From an uncultured Leucothrix sp. (GTDB taxonomy: Bacteria > Pseudomonadota > Gammaproteobacteria > Thiotrichales > Thiotrichaceae), in assembly GCA_937923375.1 (NCBI GenBank), contig CALAJG010000308.1:1-8532 (forward strand): 8,532 nt of DNA, read 5' to 3'. Positions 1 through 7,441 of the stretch are shown in pieces; within the stretch, counting starts at the first letter, position 1, and each line of letters begins with the position of its first letter. The notes under the pieces are model-generated. The model saw only the letters and a program-made list of their open reading frames with translations. It ran no database searches and was not told the DNA's origin. The position numbers were made by a program, and so were the translations under genes.

Positions 1-2469
1 GTAGCGACAGCTTTTCTTCTAACTCTTGCTCAGGTCCAGGCAGCGCCTCAGGACGAGGGTCGCTGGACACCGGTTCTCGATTGGCCGACGATCGCCATAC
101 ACTCTGTGCTAACCCCTCAGGGTAAAGTGATGAACTTTGGAACCGATGAAAATGGTACACAAGGGGCGCAGTTTTTCTTCGATGTTTGGGATCCCGAGTT
201 AGGTACCGATACAAATTCGCACAACACATCGCCAAATACCTTGGGTGTGGATTCCTTCTGTAGTGCTGCGGTATTGATGCCTGAGACAGGCAATGTGCTT
301 ATGTCAGGAGGTGATAATCGACCTAATGGTGGAACGAATCGTGGAATAACAGACGCACCAATTTTTAATACTCAAACTAACACACTTAGTCGCGCTGCAA
401 ATATGAACTCAGCGCGTTGGTATCCGACTTCAACAGTTTTGAACAATGGCGATATATTATTGAGTGGAGGCCGTGACAGTGAGGGACGTTCGGTAAACAC
501 CCCTGAGGTTTATTCTCCTACGACTAATCAGTGGCGATCATTATTTGGTGTCTCCACAGCTGACTATTTTTATTTTTACCCGCGGCATTGGGTTGCACCA
601 AATGGACTTGTCTTTGGTTATACAAACGACAAAAAAATGTACTACATGAACCCTAATGGTAACGGTAGTCTCCAGAGTTTGGGGACTTTGAATGTTACAG
701 GAGACCCATCTGTTGCAGCGGCAGTAATGTATCAACCAGGAAAAATTCTGCAAGTAGGTGGCTCAGGATCTATTACCAATGGCGCGGCAATTATTGATAT
801 CAACGGAGCCACTCCAACGGTACGAGCTGTTAACAAACCAAAGGAAACTGGAAGAGTATGGGTTGAATCTGTTGTTTTACCCAATGGCAAAGTCATGATT
901 GTGGGTGGTTCAAAAAGTGACAACCAACTTGATGGAGTCTCATTTCGTCCGGAAATTTGGGACCCGGCAACAGAGGCTTGGACACTTATGGCACCTTCAG
1001 CTAAAGCACGTCTCTATCATTCGACATCCTTATTGCTTAAAGATGGGCGCGTAATGGTTGCTGGAGGTGGTGCCCCTGGACCCCAGGTTAACACTAATGC
1101 AGAAATTTTCTCGCCACCCTACCTGTTTAATAACTTGGGGGAGGCAGCCACTCGCCCAATCATTGTTAGTGCACCAACAGAAGCCCCTTATGGCAGTAAA
1201 ATAGCTGTGAGACACAGTTCCAATGACCGAATCACCCGGGCTACTTTAATTAAAACCGGAGCGACTACCCATTCTAATGATATGGAGCAGCGATTCTTGG
1301 AGTTGGACTTTAAGGACATAAATGGTGGAGTCAGCGTTAGCTTGCCCAGCTCTCCAAACTTGGCGCCGCCAGGGTATTATTTATTACACCTTCTTGATGA
1401 TAAGGGAGTTCCCTCAGAAGCGCACATCTTACGTATATCAAATACTGCTCAGTTAACTATTGGGCCTTACCCGGTTGCAATAACTGATTCTACGACTACA
1501 TCGACAGGCGTTGAAATTATCATTGATGTATTAGCGAATGATATTGGTAATGGGAATAGCATTGTTGAAGTTAATGAGTATTCAAAGCAGGGTGGGACGG
1601 CAAGAATCAATTTAAACAAGATTGTATATAAACCGAAGTCAGGTTTTAGTGGTACAGATGAGTTTTGGTATGTTATTGATGATGATCAGGGACGAACAAA
1701 CTCCGCTAAGGTGAGCATTTCTGTCCTACCTTCAAATGTATATCCTAATTCGAGTCCCGATGATGTCAGAGTGGTAACTAGTGAGAGTATTACGATTGAT
1801 GCTCTTGCAAATGATTCTGGTTCAGGACTAACACTGAATGCGCCAAACCCTTGGTCTTCAAAAGGTGGAACAGTATCGTTAATTAATAACAAACTCGTTT
1901 ATAAATCGAAAGCTGGCTTCACAGGAAATGATAATATTTGGTATACATTCCGCGACTTATTGGGGAGGTCTTCTTACGGGCAAATTAACATTACGGTTGC
2001 TGAAAGTGACCCTAGAGTTGCCAACCCGCTCATACCGTTTTATCGACTCTATAACCAATCGAGTCAAGTTCATTTCTATACGCAAGATACTACAGAAACC
2101 TCCATCCTTAGAAACTTTGGCTGGAAGCAAGAAGGAATTGCTTATTACTTTTTGCCTTTGGTAAAGACCATTGGGAATATTACTGCTAAGCCTTGGTATA
2201 GGCTTTATAACCCTCAGTTAGGAGTCCATTTCTGGACACTATCTGGCCCCGAGCGCAACAGTCTGGTCAGTCTGGGTTGGAAGGAAGAAGGTGTCCCTGG
2301 GTATTTATTTGGAACAAAGGTGACAGGGTCTATTCCACTCTACAGGTTATATAATCCGTCGACGAAAAGGCATCATTGGACAACAAGCAGTAATGAAAAT
2401 AGCCAACTTATAGCTCTAGGTTGGAAGAGCGAGGGAATTGCAGGATACGTCTTCGCATTACCCTCTTAA
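1..2469 (+). CDS. Secreted galactose oxidase/glyoxal oxidase-like copper-radical enzyme, 5' end cut by window
   Basis: The reading frame is open from base 1, so the start lies upstream. The first in-frame codons give a hydrophobic run ending in AQVQA/AP, the tail of a Sec signal peptide, directly followed by the propeller. Residues below are counted from the GTG at 106. Kelch-type blades (repeated hydrophobic-GG turns at about 69, 121, 218, 267 and 320) span roughly 1-340. A DUF1929/E-set domain covers about 350-450. Two Ig-like (Big_9-type) domains lie at about 455-540 and 550-632, and three DUF5648-type repeats at about 643-787. Residues matching the galactose oxidase copper and cofactor ligands are present: Cys52 (FCS), Tyr106 (RWY), Tyr304-His305 (RLYHS) and His389 (THSNDMEQR). 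The family oxidises primary alcohols or aldehydes with O2 to give H2O2, using a Cys-Tyr crosslink. The position matching the stacking Trp290 of fungal galactose oxidase is Asp124, so a glyoxal-oxidase-like substrate is as likely as galactose. Substrate is inferred only. TAA stop; the next gene converges after 8 bp. Confidence 0.9.
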   Translation, partial: VATAFLLTLAQVQAAPQDEGRWTPVLDWPTIAIHSVLTPQGKVMNFGTDENGTQGAQFFFDVWDPELGTDTNSHNTSPNTLGVDSFCSAAVLMPETGNVLMSGGDNRPNGGTNRGITDAPIFNTQTNTLSRAANMNSARWYPTSTVLNNGDILLSGGRDSEGRSVNTPEVYSPTTNQWRSLFGVSTADYFYFYPRHWVAPNGLVFGYTNDKKMYYMNPNGNGSLQSLGTLNVTGDPSVAAAVMYQPGKILQVGGSGSITNGAAIIDINGATPTVRAVNKPKETGRVWVESVVLPNGKVMIVGGSKSDNQLDGVSFRPEIWDPATEAWTLMAPSAKARLYHSTSLLLKDGRVMVAGGGAPGPQVNTNAEIFSPPYLFNNLGEAATRPIIVSAPTEAPYGSKIAVRHSSNDRITRATLIKTGATTHSNDMEQRFLELDFKDINGGVSVSLPSSPNLAPPGYYLLHLLDDKGVPSEAHILRISNTAQLTIGPYPVAITDSTTTSTGVEIIIDVLANDIGNGNSIVEVNEYSKQGGTARINLNKIVYKPKSGFSGTDEFWYVIDDDQGRTNSAKVSISVLPSNVYPNSSPDDVRVVTSESITIDALANDSGSGLTLNAPNPWSSKGGTVSLINNKLVYKSKAGFTGNDNIWYTFRDLLGRSSYGQINITVAESDPRVANPLIPFYRLYNQSSQVHFYTQDTTETSILRNFGWKQEGIAYYFLPLVKTIGNITAKPWYRLYNPQLGVHFWTLSGPERNSLVSLGWKEEGVPGYLFGTKVTGSIPLYRLYNPSTKRHHWTTSSNENSQLIALGWKSEGIAGYVFALPS
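2032..2466 (+). repeat. Three tandem DUF5648-type protein repeats inside the oxidase gene
   Basis: The C-terminal 145 residues of the oxidase contain three copies of a unit of about 40-45 residues. Each begins with a YRLYN motif (residues 646-650, 698-702 and 746-750 from the GTG at 106). Each continues with an H-F/H-Y/W-T motif (HFYT, HFWT, HHWT) and ends with LGW/FGW-K-x-EG (FGWKQEG, LGWKEEG, LGWKSEG) followed by a Y-x-F strand. This matches the PF18885/DUF5648 pattern as I know it, found at the ends of secreted bacterial enzymes. The function of the repeats is not known to me. Three similar units suggest a threefold pseudo-symmetric binding module, but that is inference. Confidence 0.8.
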
Positions 2470-2477
2470 AAGTCAAA

Positions 2478-3107
2478 CTATGACGCTTTAGTTTCAGCAG
2501 CTTTCTTTTCTTCTTTGTCTAACTGCTCCTGAACATAAGAAATAAGCTTTGCTTTGTCCGCGTGAAAGCCGTTATAAACAACGCGCCCCTTAGGATTGAT
2601 CAGTATCAACCAAGGGGTGCCACCCGTACGATATTTCCGCATCGTTTGAGGGTGGCGCACACCCTTAGGGTCGCCCGCATCGTGTCCCATGGTAATGGGC
2701 AAATCATAACGCTGCTGAAGCTTACGAACCTGACTCTTTGAGTTCGTCGAAAAGCCTTCAAATACTGTTTGAATCCCAGCAATGGCAACTTTCGGATGCT
2801 CCCAGAATTCATCGGAAAATGCTTTGAGCGTGGGAAATCCACTGGAATGACATCCTGGGCACCAGCTTTGGAAGCATTTTAAAAACACCCACTTTCCCTT
2901 GTTTTCAAATATAGAAAATGTTGTCTCCTTACCGTCCTTATCAATCCAATAGTCTAGCTTTAGGTCTGGTGCTAACTGTCCAACAATACCGAAGTCTGAT
3001 GCAGCGGCTTCTGCTTCTTGAGACTGTAAAGCAAGAGGTGCAGCAACAGCACCTGCGGATAGCAGCATAAAATCGCGGCGATCAAAACTTGACGGTTTAT
3101 TCTTCAT
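2478..3107 (-). CDS. Exported thioredoxin-fold (TlpA/redoxin-like) protein with Tat-type signal
   Basis: This 209-residue protein is a likely periplasmic thiol-disulfide protein. The N-terminus carries a twin-arginine motif (SFDRRDFM, Arg10-Arg11), then a hydrophobic alanine/leucine stretch and a probable cleavage site near EAEAA (about 31-36), so Tat export is likely. The thioredoxin fold follows. The redox motif is WCPGC (Cys83 and Cys86) after a KWVFLKCF strand, and the usual cis-proline is in GGTPW (Pro165), followed by the LILINPKGRVVYNG strand pair. The lysine/glutamate-rich tail (about 194-209) looks disordered. The ATG at 3107 has a good ribosome site (AGAGGT, 5 nt upstream). The partner is unknown: it could reduce or oxidise periplasmic cysteines, or act in metal-protein maturation as some TlpA/Sco relatives do. 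The gene lies 101 bp downstream of yqhA on the same strand, so co-transcription is possible. It converges on the oxidase gene. Confidence 0.85.
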   Translation of the reverse strand: MKNKPSSFDRRDFMLLSAGAVAAPLALQSQEAEAAASDFGIVGQLAPDLKLDYWIDKDGKETTFSIFENKGKWVFLKCFQSWCPGCHSSGFPTLKAFSDEFWEHPKVAIAGIQTVFEGFSTNSKSQVRKLQQRYDLPITMGHDAGDPKGVRHPQTMRKYRTGGTPWLILINPKGRVVYNGFHADKAKLISYVQEQLDKEEKKAAETKAS

Positions 3108-3208
3108 GGCAGACCTCTAGTCGAAAGTTGAGTTATCTACCTATAACGTACGAGCGTCTAAAAAAGTTGCATAGAGGTGAGTTTAGATTGTCGGTAGCAA
3201 ACGGGTAC

Positions 3209-3733
3209 TTAGTGCTTTTTAGTGTCACCCGCGATTTTATCCATCATTGCAAACAGTACACCGGACACCACAAACGCCATATGGAAAATGACTTTCCACA
3301 TCAGCGCTGTCGTTTGCGCTTCTGTCAATGTGCCGGAGATCTCCATAAAAGACTTCAGCATATCGATGGCCGATATAGCAACAATTGCTCCAATAACCTT
3401 CAGTTTAAGGCCTGAAAAATCTACCTTGCCCATCCAGTCTGGACGGTCTTTGTGGTCACTAATATCGATTTTAGATACAAAGATTTCATAGCCGCTAAAA
3501 ATGATCATCAGAAGCAAACTAGCCACTAAAGACATGTCTACTAAGGCGAGTATTGCAACAATGACGTCACTCTCTCTTGCTGCGCCGATGGTCACGAATA
3601 GATGCCAGAATTCTTGTACAAATTTGACGAACAATAAAACGATACTCGCGACCAGACCCAAGTAAAAAGGTGCTAGTAACCAGCGGCTTTTGAAGATCGT
3701 CTCTTCCATGTGTTTTTCAATAATCTGCAGCAT
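3209..3733 (-). CDS. yqhA: YqhA/UPF0114 family inner-membrane protein
   Basis: A 174-residue integral membrane protein, close to the roughly 164 residues of E. coli YqhA. Recognised family segments include SRWLLAPFYLGL (about 16-27), ALVDMSLVASLLLMIIFSGYE (about 63-83), the loop FVSKIDISDHKDRPDWMGKVD and the segment VIGAIVAISAIDMLKSFME. Hydrophobic segments lie at about 17-38, 57-80, 112-130 and 146-165. The family's biochemical role is not established. I chose the ATG at 3733 because its N-terminus (MLQIIEKHMEETIFKSRW) lines up with the E. coli one and a weak GGGG ribosome site lies just upstream. A longer reading starting with TTG at 3832 adds 33 residues with no family match. A poor promoter-like pair (TTGCAT, 17 bp, TATCCT on the minus strand, around 3800-3772) precedes the gene. 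The rhomboid gene diverges on the other side. Confidence 0.88.
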   Translation of the reverse strand: MLQIIEKHMEETIFKSRWLLAPFYLGLVASIVLLFVKFVQEFWHLFVTIGAARESDVIVAILALVDMSLVASLLLMIIFSGYEIFVSKIDISDHKDRPDWMGKVDFSGLKLKVIGAIVAISAIDMLKSFMEISGTLTEAQTTALMWKVIFHMAFVVSGVLFAMMDKIAGDTKKH

Positions 3734-3862
3734 TGTGCCCCAAAGTTTTGTTAGTAATTGTTGCGACGGGAGGATAGGCTTTTGAAGATGTTGATGCAAC
3801 AATTGAGCAATCGAAAACAGAACCTTAAACAAGTGTTAACCCACAAATGACTGTATAGTGGC

Positions 3863-3878
3863 CTAGTTTTTCGACTAG
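3863..3878. repeat. Small inverted repeat in the yqhA-rhomboid divergent region
   Basis: CTAGT at 3863-3867 and ACTAG at 3874-3878 form a perfect 5-bp inverted repeat with a 6-nt spacer (TTTTCG). It lies between the two divergent gene starts, so it could be a minor operator or a 5' leader hairpin of the rhomboid message. It could also be chance. The rest of the 193-bp gap is AT-rich with no convincing promoter for the rhomboid gene. Confidence 0.3.
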
Positions 3879-3926
3879 AACTAACTTTATTGCGATATCA
3901 ATACTTACTAAAAGAAATACATCACT

Positions 3927-4568
3927 ATGATAAATACTGACGTGCTAACAGCGACCAATATCATTGTCGCCATCACCTGTTTAATCTCGCTACTGCTTAT
4001 GCAAAACCAAGCGGGCAAGTCGATGCTTATTTTTCATCCGGTAACCATCAGGCAAAACAATCAGTGGTATCGCTTCCTTACCTCTGGCTTTATACATGCT
4101 GATTTCTTGCATTTGGCGATTAATATGTTAGTGCTTTGGTCGTTTGGTAATGCCGTTGAGACGCGTCTGTATCCTCAGGCGATGGGATCTCCCATGCTAA
4201 CCTTCATTGTGCTGTATTTTGGTGGGATTATCGTTGCTTCTATTCCTAGCTTTTTGCGCCATAAAAATGATACCAGCTATGCGGCACTGGGGGCTTCGGG
4301 CGGTGTAGCGGCGGTGGTGTTTGCAGCGATTGTGTTTGCGCCTTGGCAGAATTTGTATCTGTATGGAATTATCGCGATTCCGCAGATTTTAGCGGGTGTC
4401 GGCTATGTCGCTTACTCTTGGTATAAGGACAGGAATGCGACGGATAATATTGGCCATATGGCGCATTTGACTGGGGCTGCTTGGGGGTTTGTGTTTACGA
4501 TTGCGATGAACTTTGGGTTGTTAGGGTACTTTGTGTCGCAGACGTTGAAGGGGCCTAGTTGGCTGTAA
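3927..4568 (+). CDS. Rhomboid family intramembrane serine protease
   Basis: A 213-residue polytopic membrane protease (family S54) that cuts transmembrane segments of other proteins within the inner membrane. All key residues of the GlpG type are visible. His62 and Asn66 lie in HADFLHLAINM (matching GlpG His150/Asn154), the catalytic Ser124 is in LGASGG, and the catalytic His180 is in GHMAHLTGAAWG. Hydrophobic segments at about 8-25, 55-75, 91-110, 120-140, 145-163 and 180-205 fit the six-helix core. There is no extra cytoplasmic domain and no seventh helix of note. The substrate is unknown. The ATG has only a weak purine-rich stretch upstream (AAAGAAA). The gene diverges from yqhA and converges on the lipoprotein gene, so it is probably transcribed alone. 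Confidence 0.92.
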   Translation: MINTDVLTATNIIVAITCLISLLLMQNQAGKSMLIFHPVTIRQNNQWYRFLTSGFIHADFLHLAINMLVLWSFGNAVETRLYPQAMGSPMLTFIVLYFGGIIVASIPSFLRHKNDTSYAALGASGGVAAVVFAAIVFAPWQNLYLYGIIAIPQILAGVGYVAYSWYKDRNATDNIGHMAHLTGAAWGFVFTIAMNFGLLGYFVSQTLKGPSWL

Positions 4569-4693
4569 ATTTCAAATAAGCGTTACAAGCTGATATTGAA
4601 TAAACTATATCAACCCCGCTTTTGCGGACTTTACACTTTCAGTAAATCGAGTGAGTTAGATTAGTTTCCCCAAATGGATGCTCATTTTAGTTA

Positions 4694-6520
4694 TTATCTT
4701 TTGAATTCTAAGATATAGCTTTTTTGTGTAGGTGTATCAACTAATTGAGATATCACGAATACGCTTGTACCTTCGTCATCGTAAAATACGAAGCTTGGTT
4801 TTTCCGCATATAAATTTCCATCTAAGCTAACTTTCTCAAAAGCAGATGCTGAAATTCTATTATAGGAGTTTTTGGTGTAGAAACTTAGGACACTCGTACA
4901 TGCTTCATCAGCAAATGAACAATTAGATTCATTTTCAGTTTCAATGGCTGAAATTTCATTCTTCGTATTAGATTCAGCGACTGAGGTCAGCTTATACAAG
5001 TCATAGATATAGGAAGACGAAATAGGGGGCAGCCGAGCAGTGTAGATCATGTCTTCAGATTCTGTGTCTGAAGATATGAATGTATTTCCACAGGCAGTGT
5101 AAATTCTAGTGCCAGCATTGTTGATCCAAAGGTCTCCACACTTGTGGTGATCAAGTTGATTTGGTGAGTCTGATATATAGCTTGGTATAGTGGTCTGAAT
5201 ATCAAATTTCTCCATGCTATTAGATGATAAGCCTCTGCTGGTAAGATAGACTGCTCGTAACTGGGGATGCATTTTAATTTTAGATCCAGCGCGGATAGAC
5301 GAGCTAATACTCTGTGTAACAGAATCATTACTAACCTCAATACGATACAAAGACTCCCATTGATCCCCTTTTGGAACAGCGTAAACGGCACTTTCTGTTG
5401 CTACTAAATCGTAAACATCAACTGGTAAATCTAAGGTTTTTTTACTAGATGCTGGCAGATTTGACTCATCAAGGTCGATGAAGGTGACTTTCGAATTGTG
5501 ACCCACAGCTATTTTATTACTGTCACCAGCACTGGCAAAACTAATCGCGGTTGGTGCTAAATCAAGCGGTATTTTATAAGAAGTTGTTAAATCGTCCAGA
5601 TAATAAATGTAGACTGCATTTTCAGGAGTCGTGGAGGCGATAGCAACACTATTTAGTAGAGAGCTATATTCTGCATCGAGCACATCATGGTTGATTTCTG
5701 ATCTAACATCAGGAACCGCAATACCTACATCACTGGGTAGTTTGGTTACAGCATAATTAACGTTTAAATTAAATGGGCTGCCCATCAGAGGGATGCGGCA
5801 TGCAGAGTCATGGCAAATATTAATATTGTAAGTTGATGAGTGATCACCTTGTGTCAGATAAGTGGGGTTAGTGTAACTTATGATTAATTCTAGCTGGTTG
5901 TTTTGGAGACGGTAAGTGGTTTCACCGAGGCTTACTCCTTGATCGGCTTGTTCACTGATTTGGACTGTTAATTCAGATGGGTTTGCTATTGTAGTAGTTA
6001 CAGGGATTATACTTTGTTCGGGAGTTATTTCATCTGATGTATTTCCATTTACAGAAAAAGAATTGTTGCTGATTGAAACGGCACCTGCATTTATAACTTC
6101 AATTTTTGTATCAATTATGACGGGAGAGCCCTTTATCTGAGAGGAGCACTGTTCATCAAGGCATATTGCCAGGGCGACCTTGTTAATATGTATTCCGTCT
6201 CCTAATGAGTTACCAGAGTTGAAAGAGATTTTGATAGCACCAGTAGTGGCAGATGTTTGAATTAAACTGGCAGCTAGTATCGAAGCATCCTCTTGCTCCA
6301 TAGCTACTCCATAATGAAGACCTCCTTCAGGGACATTGCTAATGGTAACACTGACGATCTCAGAGAGCTGTCTTATGCTACTAGTCTTAGTAATTATATC
6401 AACTGAGTATTTTTCGGCTATAACTGAGGAGGCGTTAGCAGTAGGGTCTGATGATGAACCGCCACTTCCGCATGATGCCAGTGTGAAAAGTAATGGTAAA
6501 ATTAGGAGCAGCCTTGCCAT
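4694..6520 (-). CDS. Large lipoprotein with two Ig-like modules and a propeller-like C-terminal part; function unknown
   Basis: A 608-residue protein I cannot name. It starts with a lipoprotein signal (MARLLLILPLLFTLASC), giving lipidation at Cys17, then a flexible Gly/Ser linker. The residue after the cysteine is Gly, not Asp, so outer-membrane sorting is plausible. Two modules of similar design follow, at about 38-142 and 148-258. Each is beta-rich and ends with the same signature: CLDEQC-x5-GSP at 120-133 and CHDSAC-x5-GSP at 236-249. The cysteines probably form a disulfide in each. Residues about 265-608 are beta-rich with short strand repeats such as AISFASAGDSNKIAVG and DLVATESAVYAVP, resembling a seven-bladed or irregular beta-propeller. 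Further Cys pairs sit at 461/477 and 534/541. The start is ATG with GAGA 7 nt upstream. Two TAA codons lie in tandem at the end (4696-4691). Surface or periplasmic binding or scaffolding is likely, but no enzyme motif is seen. Confidence 0.85.
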   Translation of the reverse strand: MARLLLILPLLFTLASCGSGGSSSDPTANASSVIAEKYSVDIITKTSSIRQLSEIVSVTISNVPEGGLHYGVAMEQEDASILAASLIQTSATTGAIKISFNSGNSLGDGIHINKVALAICLDEQCSSQIKGSPVIIDTKIEVINAGAVSISNNSFSVNGNTSDEITPEQSIIPVTTTIANPSELTVQISEQADQGVSLGETTYRLQNNQLELIISYTNPTYLTQGDHSSTYNINICHDSACRIPLMGSPFNLNVNYAVTKLPSDVGIAVPDVRSEINHDVLDAEYSSLLNSVAIASTTPENAVYIYYLDDLTTSYKIPLDLAPTAISFASAGDSNKIAVGHNSKVTFIDLDESNLPASSKKTLDLPVDVYDLVATESAVYAVPKGDQWESLYRIEVSNDSVTQSISSSIRAGSKIKMHPQLRAVYLTSRGLSSNSMEKFDIQTTIPSYISDSPNQLDHHKCGDLWINNAGTRIYTACGNTFISSDTESEDMIYTARLPPISSSYIYDLYKLTSVAESNTKNEISAIETENESNCSFADEACTSVLSFYTKNSYNRISASAFEKVSLDGNLYAEKPSFVFYDDEGTSVFVISQLVDTPTQKSYILEFKR

Positions 6521-6736
6521 CTTAGTATCTCTGTATTGCGGATATATAATGACTATAACAGCCTTTAGGTGAGCTCATTGTTTGATATTGGATTATTTAT
6601 TGATCACAAAAGTTGCTATATTGATTGTATTTCAGCTTGTAATTATTTCGACAATTTGAGCTTTGATATATTTAGTATGTAACTGTAAGAGTTAGAAGGA
6701 TGTTTTATGGTGTAGGTTTTTTATATATAAAATGCC
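6521..6736. other. AT-rich intergenic region upstream of the lipoprotein gene
   Basis: This 216-bp gap lies between the 3' end of the amidotransferase gene and the lipoprotein start, both on the minus strand. It should hold the terminator of the first operon and the promoter of the lipoprotein gene. On the minus strand a TATAGT hexamer lies about 35 bp before the ATG but has no good -35 partner. A 14-bp perfect A/T palindrome (TTTTATATATAAAA) occupies 6719-6732, 4 bp past the amidotransferase stop. No GC stem followed by a T-run is visible, so no standard intrinsic terminator is called. No small ORF with coding character is seen. Confidence 0.5.
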
Positions 6737-7441
6737 CTAATGCCTTGCAAAATTTCTGAGCAAATTTTGGCTGTCCGCTGTATCAAGGCAACTAGTTTTG
6801 ATTTTTTCTGGATTGCGTCCATAGTTTTTAAGCACCTCCACTGTTCGATCAATATAAGCACAAGTAACCCGCCGATTAAACTCAGGATGAAACTGCAGCC
6901 CCCACATCGCCTCCCCAAACCTAACCGCCTGATGTGGTTCAAAGTTGTTCCCTGCTAGTACAACGGCCTCATCAGGCAACTTAGTCACCCGCTGTGAATT
7001 CCCTGCATTAACCTTAAACGTTTCCGGCGACGAGCCAAGCAATTGATCCTGCTTACCAGCCTCCGTCAGAGTGATTTCTGTACTCCCTGCCTGCGGTCCA
7101 CCAGGATGAAAATCGATTTCACCGCCAAACGCCTTAGCAATTAACTGATGCCCGTAACAAACCCCAAGCGTTGGTACTTTAGCCTCGCGTAGTGCCCGGA
7201 CAAATGGCAGCAAGCGTTCACTCCACGGTTCGCAGTCTGTCACCATCGAATGCGACCCGGTGATAATCACGCCTTCGTATTCACCTGGCTGAGGAAGTGG
7301 TTGCTGCTCTCTAGCGCCATAAAGAGAGGTATTGACGTCGATACCATTAAGACAGCTTGCAAACATATCCTCAAAATCCCCATCAACCGCTTTGATTTCA
7401 GGAAAAGTGTCGCCTGTTTTAATTATCAGTAGGTTTTTCAT
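6737..7441 (-). CDS. Stand-alone class I glutamine amidotransferase (GuaA-type GATase1 domain)
   Basis: A 234-residue cytoplasmic protein consisting only of a glutamine amidotransferase class I domain. The catalytic triad is clear: nucleophile Cys95 in GVCYGHQLIAKAFGG, and His185 and Glu187 in GLQFHPEFN. The N-terminal GVIITGSHSMVTD segment (57-69) is the usual oxyanion-side loop of the fold. In the family the domain hydrolyses glutamine, or another gamma-glutamyl amide, and passes ammonia to a partner. Here no synthetase domain is attached and none is nearby, so it may be a lone gamma-glutamyl hydrolase, a relative of YfeJ-like proteins. Its ATG overlaps the TGA of the VOC gene (ATGA, 7438-7441), with a GAGG ribosome site 10 nt upstream inside that gene. 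Translation is therefore probably coupled. The substrate is unknown. Confidence 0.9.
   Translation of the reverse strand: MKNLLIIKTGDTFPEIKAVDGDFEDMFASCLNGIDVNTSLYGAREQQPLPQPGEYEGVIITGSHSMVTDCEPWSERLLPFVRALREAKVPTLGVCYGHQLIAKAFGGEIDFHPGGPQAGSTEITLTEAGKQDQLLGSSPETFKVNAGNSQRVTKLPDEAVVLAGNNFEPHQAVRFGEAMWGLQFHPEFNRRVTCAYIDRTVEVLKNYGRNPEKIKTSCLDTADSQNLLRNFARH

Noticed and set aside
106..108. GTG at 106 as the start of the oxidase gene
   Set aside because: The same frame is open to base 1 and encodes a signal-peptide end and the first propeller strand (GRWTPVLDWP), so the gene begins left of the window.
1928..2164. Alternative 78-codon frame inside the oxidase gene
   Set aside because: It overlaps the conserved Ig-like and DUF5648 coding frame and its product has no recognisable domain; it is a shadow frame.
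3789..3801. Inverted repeat TGTTG-ATG-CAACA upstream of yqhA, considered as an operator
   Set aside because: Short arms in an AT-rich leader, no second copy and no regulator gene next to it; chance is the simpler reading.
3734..3832. 33-residue N-terminal extension of the YqhA protein from a TTG at 3832
   Set aside because: The ATG at 3733 aligns with the E. coli YqhA N-terminus; the extra residues are not family-like.
4616..4627. Short hairpin CCGC-TTTT-GCGG between the rhomboid and lipoprotein genes, considered as a terminator
   Set aside because: The stem has only 4 bp and no T-run follows on either strand, so it does not meet the intrinsic terminator pattern. It may contribute weakly between these convergent genes.
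5047..5391. 114-codon frame on the minus strand inside the lipoprotein gene
   Set aside because: It lies wholly within the long lipoprotein frame on the same strand in a different phase, and its product shows no motif or plausible start context.
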